The notes under the pieces are model-generated. The model was not told where the DNA came from. It made no database searches and worked only from the letters and a program-made list of their open reading frames with translations. Both the position numbers and the translations under genes were made by a program. Below, in pieces: positions 48,975-59,279 of a stretch of 64,000 bases of DNA; the first letter of the stretch is position 1, and each line of letters opens with the position of its first letter. The stretch is from Pseudoips prasinana (Eukaryota > Arthropoda > Insecta > Lepidoptera > Nolidae), in NCBI GenBank assembly GCA_951640165.1, contig OX621252.1, forward strand, positions 26,185,934-26,249,933, read 5' to 3'.

Positions 48975-49207
48975 AATATAATCTGATCCCAAACTAAGCA
49001 GAGCTTGTACTATGGAAACCAGATAACTGATATACTACATATATTAATTTTCTTTTGTAAATACATACTTATATAAATAATTACACCCAGACTTAGGACA
49101 AACAGACATGTTCATGCATACAAATATCTGTCCTGGGTGGGAATCGAACCCAAGACGTCCGACATGAAAAGCAAGCATTTGCCAACCACGTCAACAGGCA
49201 CGTCATC
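48975..49207 (-). mobile_element. SINE family S3, full copy
   Basis: Minus strand: head TTGACGTGGTTGGCAAATGC and TTGGGTTCGATTCCCACCCA. The body is ATATTTGTATGCATGAACAT and GGTTTCCATAGTACAAGCTC. Confidence 0.78.
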
Positions 49208-49494
49208 AAATCATAAATAAAATTATATATACATATATATACGAAGTTCTTAAAAGCATCTCACATTTCCAGCTCACAGTCATCTTCACATTGTTTATGG
49301 TAACTTGGTGACTCAGGGTGAATGTTAAGCCAAACGTAATATAATAATATTAGTAAAGTTTCTTTCCGCCAGTTTTGACAACTTTCTATTTGTTGATTAA
49401 CAAAGTTTCTTGCGTTTAATCGGTTCCGAAAATTTGCGTTGGGGCGGAATGTGAATGGGTTTGATTTCTCAGAAAATTATGTATATGTAGAAGG

Positions 49495-49665
49495 AGTAGA
49501 TATTATATAATGTTTTGATAATGTTTTAACAATCCGGGTACCTAAATATCTATATGTAAATATAAATAATTACTACTTACTAACTTCACTATATTACTAC
49601 AAACATATTCTGACTATTTACAAGCGCTTTTTAAAGTCTTCGTAAATTTATTTATTTATAAGGAT
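49495..49665 (+). mobile_element. Repeat H, 3' part
   Basis: GATAATGTTTTAACAATCCG, GGTACCTAAATATCTATATG, CTACAAACATATTCTGACTA and GCGCTTTTTAAAGTCTTCGT. Confidence 0.6.
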
Positions 49666-49676
49666 GTTTTTATTAT

Positions 49677-49802
49677 TTTTAGCATTATAAACATGTTTTA
49701 TGTGTACTGAAAACAATTTTACAGACAAAGTTCAGTATAGCATGTTTATAATGCTAAAATATTAAATGAAATCATAGTTCATAATAAAAACTATGATTTC
49801 AT
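49677..49802. repeat. Two adjacent perfect hairpins
   Basis: First: TTTTAGCATTATAAACATG (49677-49695) pairs exactly with 49741-49759, 45-base loop. Second: ATGAAATCATAGTT (49766-49779) pairs exactly with 49789-49802, 9-base loop. AT-rich and non-coding. Confidence 0.7.
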
Positions 49803-49967
49803 AAATATTTAAAAAATGAATAATTTAAGCGCCATCTGTTGGAATCGTCCGATCTAAGTATTGGCATTCCAGCCGTTGTTAGCGGTGTCGGTTTCGGTAA
49901 GATGGTGTTAAAGCGCCTTAAATGCGTTAAGAAATATCGAATGGATTGTATAAATTCGAAGTGTCAC

Positions 49968-50041
49968 GGTGTGGTGGCGAAGCGGTTAACGCACATGGGG
50001 CCGAATACCCCGTGTTCGTGGGTTCGATTCCCACCCGCGCT
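49968..50041 (+). tRNA. tRNA-like sequence, probably a pseudogene or SINE head
   Basis: A cloverleaf can be drawn: acceptor GGTGTGG with CCGCGCT (7 pairs, several G-U), D stem GCG/CGC, T arm GTGGG-TTCGATT-CCCAC (perfect). The anticodon arm is odd: seven pairs CATGGGG/CCCCGTG close a loop CCGAATA (GAA would be Phe) with C instead of U before the anticodon. These defects suggest a pseudogene or tRNA-derived SINE head, though no 3' body was matched elsewhere. Confidence 0.4.
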
Positions 50042-51179
50042 TAAAGGAGACGGGGATTTCAGGGCCTGACTGTAATAAGTTGAGATATGGTTTAAAAAAA
50101 GCGTTATATTTTTTTATTTCAAACTGAAATAATTGGCCCAATTTACAATCTGGAAAACGAGAAAACTTAAAATAAGACGAATTAAATTGGTTGTTCGTTA
50201 CTATGATTGATTTACGTTAATGAGTTCAAACAATTTAATATTAAATCTCTTGCACCAGACACCAGATAACCGATTTAATCAAAATAATTATTAAATACAT
50301 TACAGTTAACATAATGTCAACAGTAAAAAATAAAATATCAACACAATAAATACAAATCATAGTATCGGTTATCGTTCACAAATCGATTTATTAGTTATAT
50401 TTGGCAACTATATATTTTTAATCTCTGCTGACATTGACTGATGACAGATTTTGAATCCTAATCTATGATCGGTCACTCGTTCCTCGTATCGTTTAGTGCG
50501 TATGTGATTTGAGAATTTTTCATTGTTATGTTTATGTTTACTACGGACTTCTGACATTGCTTAACTTGTACGACCTTTGCTAACATCTGGAAACGGATAA
50601 CTATTAAATAGCAATCGCACTTAAAAATCTGCTGTTTAGTATAGGTTGGTACATAACCTCTCTATTACTAAATTTTTTATAACTCTGCTCACAGATTGAC
50701 AAAATCCATGGAATTTTTGGTGATTGGCTGTTAATTTATAGACCCATTAATTGTCAACACTTACATCTTTTAACATCCGGGCTCAATATTGTATGATAAC
50801 GTATCTGTCTCATTTTAAAGATATCATAAAAAAAACTATTTTTTATTTGATCTTGCATTTTATTATTGAAATAAAATGTAAAGTAGTTCATACTTGTATT
50901 TTCTGAATTAAAGCCATCGACGCTGTCTGTCAGTGGCCTAATTGTTTAATCATTTGGCATATGCTTAAAAACGTCGGAACAATAATACCGCGGTCTTTAT
51001 TGGTGCATGCCGTGTAAACCAATAGACTTATATGAAAACACTGTATTACATAATTAATCCTCTCTGTTTAAATGTTGCATTTATGTCCTATCAGTGCGGA
51101 CATAAAAGCAGCTATCACAACATAATATTTTTCCTATCTTTGACTGGTCTTGCAGTTTTAAGTGAAGTAAATTAACAAA
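50042..51179. other. Unassigned AT-rich sequence
   Basis: No supported gene, SINE or paired termini. Confidence 0.3.
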
Positions 51180-51291
51180 ATTCCACAATTTATCGTCTTT
51201 TTTCCTCACTTATCCCTCCAATGTTTAAAGTTAACCAAAAGTTTATATGTCAGATATGTTTCCCTGCTGTTTGGAGTAAGAGCTCTTGGTG

Positions 51292-51426
51292 CAGACGCCA
51301 GCACATCCAGCTGCCCCAATCTGTCAAATTTCTTTTATAGATTTTTAACCGTATCACTTAAGCATAAGGTGCACTTTCAATTGGGGAAATTTGACAGTTT
51401 GGGGTAGCTTGATGTGCTGGCGTCTG
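51292..51426. mobile_element. MITE M1, copy 5 (135 bp)
   Basis: CAGACGCCAGCACATC and GATGTGCTGGCGTCTG. TA is intact on the right and changed to TG on the left. The interior matches copies 2 and 3. Confidence 0.8.
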
Positions 51427-51464
51427 TACATCAGCTTTGGGCCGGCATCATGATTAAATAAATA

Positions 51465-51690
51465 AAATAAAAAAGGTTTTTATTCACGTAGACTTTAAAA
51501 AAGCGCTTGTAAATAGTCAGAACGTGGTTGTAGTAATAGTTATTATTTCTAGTTACTTATTACAGATATTTAGGTACACGGAATGTTAAAACATTTATAC
51601 ACTTTATTTTGTAATGGTAGTGATATTTAGCTAGCTTGTATTAAGTTATTGTCAAGGAGATTATGTTTTGGTTTAATTATTGAAATTTAT
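51465..51690 (-). mobile_element. Repeat H copy
   Basis: AATAAAAAAGGTTTTTATTC, ACGTAGACTTTAAAAAAGCG through TAGCTAGCTTGTATTAAGTT, followed by a TA run. Confidence 0.65.
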
Positions 51691-51911
51691 ATATATATAT
51701 TGATTAGGATTCATATGTCAGATTGAGTAAAGGTCAAGGTTCTTAAACAGCGGCTCTTCTCTTCACGTCCTCGATAAACACGTCATAAGTTATATCGTGT
51801 TCAGGGAGTGTGTAAAATTTATAGCCGGAATAACTTGGTCACATAAAGTGCTGAAACAAGTTATGTGATTGTGTGTTCAAAACAATTATTATTCCAATTG
51901 GAAACATGTTT

Positions 51912-52165
51912 ATCTTACTTACTTATCGTATAAGCAGTGGTTACCCTAGTGTCAGAGTTGTTCATGCTGCCCAGTAGGCTTCTGACATGGTTTAACGACT
52001 GTTGTGTAACGACATCAACCGGGACCGGCAGCTTTACGTGCCCTCCGAAGCACGGAGACGCTCTGAAATTAAACCACTTTGGAGGTCACCCATCTATGGA
52101 CTGACCGCTAGCCTAACCTCGCCGATCATTTACGGATCTGTGAGAGCCTTCGAGCATTGTCTAAA
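51912..52165 (-). mobile_element. 5S-rRNA-like SINE
   Basis: Minus strand GATCGGCGAGGTTAGGCTAG then CGGTCAGTCCATAGATGGGT and GACCTCCAAAGTGG. The body GGGCACGTAAAGCTGCCGGT ends near TAAGTAAGATAA. The A-box region lacks a few bases. Confidence 0.65.
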
Positions 52166-52394
52166 TGCTAGCACTTAGCTATGAGATTTAAGAAAGGAAT
52201 AGGCTCGCATCTTGTAGGTTGTTTTGTATTTACTTGTCACTGTCTAGAAAGAATCACCATTAAAAAAATGTCACAACTGTCATTGTCAAAAGTATTTCAT
52301 TATATTTTGGTCCACAAACGCACTGTTTTCGTAGTTTTATCCAAATATTTAGTAAAATCGTAATGTCGAATAAAAATTACGTGTGTCGGACATT
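52166..52394. other. Unassigned sequence
   Basis: No supported gene; the short + frame from 52181 is not recognisable. Confidence 0.3.
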
Positions 52395-52500
52395 TAATCT
52401 GGCCAATAATGCATCCATCTACGCACTGACCTCCAGCCTAGTTGCTTACCCTCGCCAATCACTTTCGAACCGGTGAGAGCATCTGGCTGTGGTGTTTATA
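52395..52500 (-). mobile_element. 5S-rRNA-like SINE, 5' fragment
   Basis: Minus strand GATGCTCTCACCGGTTCGAA, GCGAGGGTAAGCAACTAGGC then GGTCAGTGCGTAGATGGATG. Only the 5S-like head is left. Confidence 0.6.
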
Positions 52501-52522
52501 ATAGAACATCTTTTTAATTAAA

Positions 52523-52819
52523 CTAGATGTGCCCCACGGTTTTACCCGCGTTAAATTTTATAAATTATCACAGTTCCTTCCCCGTAGGGGTAGTGTGATA
52601 ATATGTAGCCTATATGTTGACCCGACCTCTTACTAATATTCATGCAAAATTTGAAGTAAATCCATGCGGTACTTTTTGATATTAGTTCGGACATACATAC
52701 AGACAAACAGACAAAAATTCTATATTTTTGGCTTCCATATAGATCACGCCCCAAGTATCCTTTTTAAAAATATTCAATGTACAGTTCTGACTCTCCTACG
52801 ATTTTATTATATGTATAGA
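52523..52819 (-). mobile_element. Non-autonomous Helitron, family A
   Basis: Minus strand TCTATACATATAATAAAATC at the start. The end is GCGGGTAAAACCGTGGGG then CACATCTAG, between A and T. Confidence 0.78.
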
Positions 52820-52919
52820 TATTCCGGAAAAGAGATTTCCTTCACACGTAAATAATAAATCAATATTTTACCCAACTTTTGACTATTTCATGCAGTTTCA
52901 GTACGTATACACGGTAAAA

Positions 52920-53132
52920 ACGCCCATAAATTCATCGTTTTATCTCGTCACTTATCCCTCCAATGGCGTAAGTTAACCAAGGGTATATATTCACATGTCA
53001 GATTAAGTAGGGATCCGTCGGCCCTAAGCGGCCTTTGTCCAATATATTGCATCACGCGCTCGATAAACAGATCACTAAGTTATATTGTGTTCAAGGAGTG
53101 TGTAAAATTTATCACCGGGGTATTCTGGTAAC
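52920..53132. repeat. Dispersed block R, uninterrupted copy
   Basis: CACTTATCCCTCCAATGGCG, TAAGTTAACCAAGGGTATAT, ACATGTCAGATTAAGTAGGG, GCTCGATAAACAGATCACTA and TGTTCAAGGAGTGTGTAAAA. Compare 51180-51845. Confidence 0.6.
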
Positions 53133-53137
53133 TTAAG

Positions 53138-53385
53138 GACGGTCACCGTAGCCTAGTTGGTAGTGCTCCTGCCTACGAAGCTGGTGGTCCTGGGTTTGAA
53201 TCCCGGCAAGTGCAAATATTTGCGGGATGAGCACGAATATTTGTTTCTGAGTCATGGATGTTTTGCTATGTATTTAAGTATTTATCTATCTATGTAAATA
53301 TGTATATCGTCGCCTGGTACCCATAGTACAAGCTTTGCTTAGTTTGGGGCTAGGATGATCTGTGTGACATAGTCCCTAGATATTA
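53138..53385 (+). mobile_element. SINE family S1
   Basis: GGTCACCGTAGCCTAGTTGG, GGGTTTGAATCCCGGCAAGT. The body ends TGTGTGACATAGTCCCTAGA then TATTATTTT. Confidence 0.82.
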
Positions 53386-54085
53386 TTTTTAACTTTGTCA
53401 TGTAAAATGCTTAAACTAGTGATGTGAACGTGAGTCACTATTTTCATACGATTACTTTTCAAATTGAATGCATGTATATCATGTTTAAGAGTGGTTAAAG
53501 TAAGGCCACGCTGCTAGTTCAGTTTGCTAGTATTTAGGGTTCATTTCCGCACAGGATAACTATTTATATTACCCATTTTCAGCTGTTTAGTGTCTGGGTG
53601 TGCTTTGCGTCTGTGATTTGCATGGGTATTGTATTAAAAAATAAGTCTCATTAAGTTAACGTATGAAAATAGGATTCAATTTTGAAGTAAGGTACTACAG
53701 GTTTTAAATTAGTCGTGTAAAAATTAGACTAAGAAATAGCAACACTGCTGCAATTCTCGCTGAAGATAATGCTGAATTTGGCACCCCTTTGTGGTACACA
53801 GACTAATAAGGATTAGTTTCAACTACTATAATTGGATTTGGTTGGGTTACTTATTTGGTATTACACATAAATGCACACATTATGTGGTCTACTGCCGACA
53901 TAGACTTGCTCATATTTCATCTCGTATATCCTGCGCAGAAGACTAGCCATATGGTCGATAAAGACTAACCATTTAAGCAGAACATAAGTGTGCGCAAACG
54001 CACTATCTATTACCAATTCATGAACCAACGTGAACAATGAACCAATTCATCTGGTAAGTTATCATATGTAGAACTGAAAGTTGCT
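53386..54085. other. Unassigned sequence with a SINE S2-like remnant
   Basis: 53505-53625 (TAGGGTTCATTTCCGCACAG, AACTATTTATATTACCCATT, GTCTGGGTGTGCTTTGCGTC) resembles an eroded S2. The rest holds nothing I can support. Confidence 0.35.
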
Positions 54086-54231
54086 TTGCATTCTTTCTGA
54101 GACACCGAGGTGTAACATCACCAACTTCAAGTCTCTGAGCTGCTTCTGCCCCAAAAAGCCTATATGGGCCAACCCGGGATTAGAACTCTGGACTCTGTGG
54201 TTGAACACACTACCTCTATACTTTGATAATA
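54086..54231 (-). mobile_element. SINE family S5, fragment beside the mariner
   Basis: GGGCCAACCCGGGATTAGAA and CTGTGGTTGAACACACTACC match the reversed S5 head at 55840-55910. Mariner copy 1 starts just to its right. Confidence 0.5.
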
Positions 54232-55519
54232 TTAGGTCTTTACCTATGAAATTGCCGTTCTGCAGTACTGGCCATTTCAAATCAAAATAATTTTTGTTTG
54301 GCTAAGAATTCTAATTTCAAATTAATTTTATTTTAAAAACATGGATTCTTTTTTCCAAAAGTAGTCATTTCTATATTGATTAGTGTTACATTTTCATCGC
54401 ATTTCAATCTTTTTCGTCATCATGGATACGTTAAAAATTCGAGTAATTATGGAATATGAGTACCGTCGTGGCAGCAACGCGGCACAAGCGACACGCAACA
54501 TCAACGACGTTTACGGAGCTAACACTACAAACCAACGCACCACCTGTTATTGGTTTGCTCGCTTCCGTTCTGGAAATTTCGACCTGAAAAATGAACCTCG
54601 CGGTCGTCCGAAGACTTTGGTCGACAATGACGAATTAAAGGCGGTTGTGGAAGCTGATGATACACAATCTACGGCTGAATTAGCAGCAGCTTTCGACGTT
54701 AGCGTCAAAACAATATTGGTCCATTTGCGTCAAATTGGCAAGGTAAAAAAGCTTGACAAATGGGTGCCCCACGAACTCAATGATCGCCAGCGCGAAGTAC
54801 GCGTCGAGACGTGCCTTGCACTGCTCAACAGACACACAAATGAAGGAATTTTGAACCGCATTGTTACCTGCGATGAAAAATGGATTCTGTTTGATAACCG
54901 CAAGCGCTCAGCAAGTTGGTTGGATCCTGGTTCAGCACCTAAACAATGCCCTAAACGAAAACTTACCCCTAGAAAAGTGATGGTCACTGTTTGGTGGTCT
55001 AGCGCCGGTGTGATTCATCACAGCTTCTTACCAAACGGGGTGAGCATTACTGCAGATGTGTACTGTGAAGAACTGAGCACAATGATGGAGAAGCTGGCGC
55101 ATCTCCAACCAGCATTGGTCAATCGCTCGTCTCCGCTGCTCCTGCATGACAACGCGCGACCTCATACTGCACAGCAGACGGTCTCCAAGTTGCAAGAACT
55201 GGGGTTGGAAGCTCTCCGTCATCCGCCCTACTCACCAGACCTTGCGCCTACAGACTACTACTTTTTCCAGAATTTGGATAACTTCTTGGCGGGAAAAAAA
55301 TTCAATACCCGAGAGGCAGTACAAAATGCCTTTGAAGAATTTGTTGCCTCCCGTCCAGCTGATTTCTTTAAGAAGGGCATCAATAAACTGCCACTGCGAT
55401 GGCAAAGATGCATTGATTGCATGGGTGATTACTTCGATTAATACAAATAAAAAAATTCATGAAAAAAATTCGTTTAAATTTTTTCATACAAAACGGCAAT
55501 TTCATAGTTAAAGACCTAT
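54232..55519 (+). mobile_element. Mariner (cecropia-type), copy 1, intact
   Basis: 1,288 bp flanked by TA (54230-54231 and 55520-55521). The left end TTAGGTCTTTACCTATGAAA with TTGCCGTT mirrors the right end AACGGCAATTTCATAGTTAA and AGACCTAT. One long uninterrupted frame. About six base differences separate it from copy 2 (56951-58238), so the two share a very recent ancestor. Confidence 0.9.
54422..55441 (+). CDS. Mariner transposase (DD34D), copy 1
   Basis: 339 residues from MDTLKIRVIMEYEYRRG, the usual mariner start; the 13 in-frame codons upstream are untranslated leader. The paired helix-turn-helix DNA-binding region occupies about residues 1-115 (WFARFRSGNFDL). The linker motif WVPHEL is at 114-119. 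Catalytic Asp are D151 (VTCDEKW), D243 (LLHDNARPH) and D278 (YSPDLAPTD), with 34 residues between the last two. It ends INKLPLRWQRCIDC...DYFD, like the cecropia subfamily that includes human Hsmar1. It would cut at the inverted ends and insert at TA. All key residues are present, so it may encode active enzyme; this is inference. Confidence 0.93.
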   Translation: MDTLKIRVIMEYEYRRGSNAAQATRNINDVYGANTTNQRTTCYWFARFRSGNFDLKNEPRGRPKTLVDNDELKAVVEADDTQSTAELAAAFDVSVKTILVHLRQIGKVKKLDKWVPHELNDRQREVRVETCLALLNRHTNEGILNRIVTCDEKWILFDNRKRSASWLDPGSAPKQCPKRKLTPRKVMVTVWWSSAGVIHHSFLPNGVSITADVYCEELSTMMEKLAHLQPALVNRSSPLLLHDNARPHTAQQTVSKLQELGLEALRHPPYSPDLAPTDYYFFQNLDNFLAGKKFNTREAVQNAFEEFVASRPADFFKKGINKLPLRWQRCIDCMGDYFD

Positions 55520-55565
55520 TATGTCTATTCACAATTCATGGATAGGGAATAACAAATCTACATAA

Positions 55566-55918
55566 TGATGATGATGTCCTCCCGACCAATGACCAAATTT
55601 CGGCCACGGCGGCAAGTCTTAATAGAGACTATCCAATTGCGCAGGACATATTATAGTGCCCAAGTGTGTGTGCAAACACAGGGGCACTTTCTATTCCATC
55701 ACTCCGATGGGACGTCTAGCGGCACGACCGGAAAGAGTTCAGGTACAGGACCGACGGCTTTACGTGCTCTCCGAGGCATGGGGTGTAATACCGCCAACTT
55801 CCTTTTTACTGAAAAATCCCAAAATCACTTTCTGGCCCGACCCGGGTTTTGAACCCAGGACCTCATTATCTGCGGTTGAACACGCTACCGCTAGGCCAAC
55901 GAGGCAGTATATCAAATC
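55566..55918 (-). mobile_element. SINE family S5, full copy
   Basis: Minus strand head CTGCCTCGTTGGCCTAGCGG (A box) and GTCCTGGGTTCAAAACCCGG (B box). The 350-bp body includes GCGGTATTACACCCCATGCC and GCCGCCGTGGCCGAAATTTG, ending GGGAGGACATC. A forward partner is at 60110-60475. Confidence 0.75.
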
Positions 55919-56931
55919 TACATAATATAATATCATGAAATACTTATTCAATGGAGGAGGAAAATCTTTTTTTTTTCACAAAGCACACTGATAAAGGGAT
56001 AGCTTATGTGGATATCATCCTGGTTACACTCATAATATATAGAAGTGGTGTAGGCATCACACAATAAGATATCCTTCGGCTTCACGTGAAAGTACTGTGT
56101 GAGAATCCCGACGTACGCAGTACACTTTTCACATGCACTGAGCACTGGCACACTGCCGTCCAATCACTTAAATGCCGTTTCAGAAAAGCATGTATCAAGG
56201 TAAAAGCCACTTTATTACGTTTGAACAGAGTAGTATTAGCCGTGGCAAATCTCACGACATTACGGCTTTTTAGCATATGTACGGCAGCACAATTCACTGT
56301 CATTTTCTTCGTCTTGATTTACCTTCGACGTTACTTGAATAATTTCTGGACCATCCCGTGTTCTGCTTATCTACTTCTTAAATTATTCCTAACTCTTTTT
56401 ATCTTTCTAGTACCTTCACTGGCATTCTAATTTAACTTGAAATTCTTCTGTCCTTTTCTTCACCTATCTGTTTCTTTTCTATCGGGAATTTAATATTGTT
56501 ATTTGCATCATCTCTTTCTTTTCTTTCTCGAATCGTCTATTGTCAATTTTGAATTAAGATTGTTCTATGTCTTTTTCATCAGCTATCCTTTTTCTTTTGT
56601 TCTAGTAATAACTAGTACAATCTCGAATATCACCTTTTTAAAAACTTTCCTTTACTGGTACTGGGAATTGAACCCCTAATCTTAGCAGAATAAGAGCGAG
56701 TAACTTGGCCAATGAGCCGCGTTGTATTGATATTGCTGAACAAAAATCTTTATCTCAAGCCGCCCGTGTAAAAAAACGCCACGTCAGTGATGTGCTACAG
56801 TATTTATATATAGAAAAAAAATGAATTTGCTTGTAAAATCTTAAACTAATAATCAAGCTATCAAACAACACTGGGGTCCAATGCAATCAAGATTACATTT
56901 CTGTAAGCATGTAAGAATCGTTTCTAATAAA
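55919..56931. other. Unassigned sequence
   Basis: No supported gene. 56640-56730 (GGTACTGGGAATTGAACCCC, CCAATGAGCCGCGTTG) looks like a reversed, eroded tRNA-derived SINE head. Confidence 0.35.
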
Positions 56932-56950
56932 TCTAATTATACATATAATA

Positions 56951-58238
56951 TTAGGTCTTTACCTATGAAATTGCCGTTCTGCAGTACTGGCCATTTCAAA
57001 TCAAAATAATTTTTGTTTGGCTAAGAATTCTAATTTCAAATTAATTTTATTTTAAAAGCATGGATTCTTTTTTCCAAAAGTAGTCATTTCTTTATTGATT
57101 AGTGTTACATTTTCATCGCATTTCAATCTTTTTCGTCATCATGGATACGTTAAAAATTCGAGTAATTATGGAATATGAGTACCGTCGTGGCAGCAACGCG
57201 GCACAAGCGGCACGCAACATCAACGACGTTTACGGAGCTAACACTACAAACCAACGCACCACCTGTTATTGGTTTGCTCGCTTCCGTTCTGGAAATTTCG
57301 ACCTGAAAAATGAACCTCGCGGTCGTCCGAAGACTTTGGTCGACAATGACGAATTAAAGGCGGTTGTGGAAGCTGATGATACACAATCTACGGCTGAATT
57401 AGCAGCAGCTTTCGACGTTAGCGTCAAAACAATATTGGTCCATTTGCGTCAAATTGGCAAGGTAAAAAAGCTTGACAAATGGGTGCCCCACGAACTCAAT
57501 GATCGCCAGCGCGAAGTACGCGTCGAGACGTGCCTTGCACTGCTCAACAGACACACAAATGAAGGAATTTTGAACCGCATTGTTACCTGCGATGAAAAAT
57601 GGATTCTGTTTGATAACCGCAAGCGCTCAGCAAGTTGGTTGGATCCTGGTTCAGCACCTAAACAATGCCCTAAACGAAAACTTACCCCTAGAAAAGTGAT
57701 GGTCACTGTTTGGTGGTCTAGCGCCGGTGTGATTCATCACAGCTTCTTACCAAACGGGGTGAGCATTACTGCAGATGTGTACTGTGAAGAACTGAGCACA
57801 ATGATGGAGAAGCTGGCGCATCTCCAACCAGCATTGGTCAATCGCTCGTCTCCGCTGCTCCTGCACGACAACGCGCGACCTCATACTGCACAGCAGACGG
57901 TCTCCAAGTTGCAAGAACTGGGGTTGGAAGCTCTCCGTCATCCGCCCTACTCACCAGACCTTGCGCCTACAGACTACTACTTTTTCCAGAATTTGGATAA
58001 CTTCTTGGCGGGAAAAAAATTCAATACCCGAGAGGCAGTACAAAATGCCTTTGAAGAATTTGTTGCCTCCCGTCCAGCTGATTTCTTTAAGAAGGGCATC
58101 AATAAACTGCCACTGCGATGGCAAAGATGCATTGATTGCATGGGTGATTACTTCGATTAATACAAATAAAAAAAATCATGAAAAAAATTCGTTTAAATTT
58201 TTTCATACAAAACGGCAATTTCATAGGTAAAGACCTAT
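56951..58238 (+). mobile_element. Mariner (cecropia-type), copy 2, intact, inside a Helitron
   Basis: 1,288 bp, TA at 56949-56950 and 58239-58240. Its right end CATAGGTAAAGACCTAT matches its left end better than in copy 1. Differences from copy 1 include ACA/GCA in codon 24, CAT/CAC in the catalytic HDN codon block (silent) and a few in the UTRs. Confidence 0.92.
57141..58160 (+). CDS. Mariner transposase (DD34D), copy 2
   Basis: 339 residues, identical to copy 1 except residue 24 (Ala here, Thr in copy 1). WVPHEL and all three catalytic Asp are present, with no stop or frameshift. Two intact frames this close indicate transposition or duplication within the recent history of the lineage. 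The same start reasoning applies: MDTLKIRVIME is the family start, with 13 extra in-frame codons upstream. Confidence 0.93.
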   Translation: MDTLKIRVIMEYEYRRGSNAAQAARNINDVYGANTTNQRTTCYWFARFRSGNFDLKNEPRGRPKTLVDNDELKAVVEADDTQSTAELAAAFDVSVKTILVHLRQIGKVKKLDKWVPHELNDRQREVRVETCLALLNRHTNEGILNRIVTCDEKWILFDNRKRSASWLDPGSAPKQCPKRKLTPRKVMVTVWWSSAGVIHHSFLPNGVSITADVYCEELSTMMEKLAHLQPALVNRSSPLLLHDNARPHTAQQTVSKLQELGLEALRHPPYSPDLAPTDYYFFQNLDNFLAGKKFNTREAVQNAFEEFVASRPADFFKKGINKLPLRWQRCIDCMGDYFD

Positions 58239-58538
58239 TATAATCGTAGGAAAGTCAAAACCGTACATTTAATATTTTTTTAAAAGGATACTTGGGGCGT
58301 GATCTGCAATCGATATCGATGCCAAAAATATAGTTTTTAGAATTTTTGTCTGTTTGTCTGTATGTATGTCCGGGCTAAACTCAAAAAGTACTGCATGGAT
58401 TTACTTCAAAATTTGCATGAATATTACTGAGAGGTCGGGTCAACATATAGGCTGCATAATATCACGCTATCATCTACGGGGGAGGAGATGTAATAATTTA
58501 TAAAGTTTAACGCGGGTAAAACCGCGGGGCACAGCTAG

Positions 58539-59279
58539 TACAAAATAAAGGTTTACAGATACACCACATAAGAAGTTTCAATAAGTATAATATAATTGCA
58601 AAATTCGACACAAACATTATTGGAAAACGGAGTTAAGGTCGACATAATCCCAATTCTAACTAAACCTTATCTGGATTACATAAGAGTTTAATATTCTGCA
58701 ATGAGTTCATGTTATAGATACCTTATTAAATATGAATTCGTTATCTCCGAAGCGAAGTTTTGCTCGATATGAAAATAATATAAATAAAAATGTTGTTTGT
58801 CGTTCACACAAGAGGTTGTTTTTAACAACAAAAGTATGTGGATAGGGCTTTTCTTACGATTCGGATATGAGTAACAATGTAAATTATGGGATAACTTATG
58901 ATTTGGTATTATGATTTTCTTCGTAATAATATTATTATACTTATAGGGACTTACTTAAGAGACTATATAGGAGTAGTGCTGTATAACGGCCGGTGATGAA
59001 TATCACTGCCCCATCTCATGTCGCGGGGTGCTTAGAAGGTGTCCCGAAGTATGATGTACTTGTAGGTACTCTTTTGACTGACCTGTTGGACTATACTTAT
59101 ACGGATCTTGTAGCAACAAGGAACTACTTCCGTGCGTTTAAGCGCTTTTGCCATACCTACTATTGGAATCAAATATAACAGCTCACTTAGGACCCCTAAA
59201 TTGATCCTCGGTGCTTCTGCAGCTGGCTTCTCTAGTTGCAAATCTCTCATTTTATGAGGCTATAGCCTCTTTACATCAT
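58539..59279. other. Unassigned sequence with an RTE 5' fragment
   Basis: 58990-59052 (AATATCACTGCCCCATCTCA, TGTCGCGGGGTGCTTAGAAG) matches the first bases of the RTE at 8882-8930. The rest has no supported feature. Confidence 0.35.

Larger units (their letters stand above)
51180..51845. repeat. Dispersed block R, older copy with two insertions
   Basis: 51180-51270 (TCACTTATCCCTCCAATGTT, AAAGTTAACCAAAAG) and 51700-51845 (ATATGTCAGATTGAGTAAAG, TCCTCGATAAACACGTC, TGTTCAGGGAGTGTGTAAAA) are continuous in the second copy at 52920-53130. Here they are separated by MITE M1 and repeat H. Confidence 0.6.
56932..58538 (+). mobile_element. Helitron family A carrying a mariner
   Basis: The Helitron 5' tip (TCTAATTATACATATAA) is at 56932-56948. 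After mariner copy 2 the Helitron resumes with ATCGTAGGAAAGTCAAAACC and ends GCGGGTAAAACCGCGGGG then CACAGCTAG at 58538. The TA of the Helitron's own ATAATA served as the mariner target. Confidence 0.8.

Noticed and set aside
56160..56220. TTTCAG...AAGGTAAAA exon-like stretch
   Set aside because: It would be only 16 bp long and shows no relation to the PH reading.
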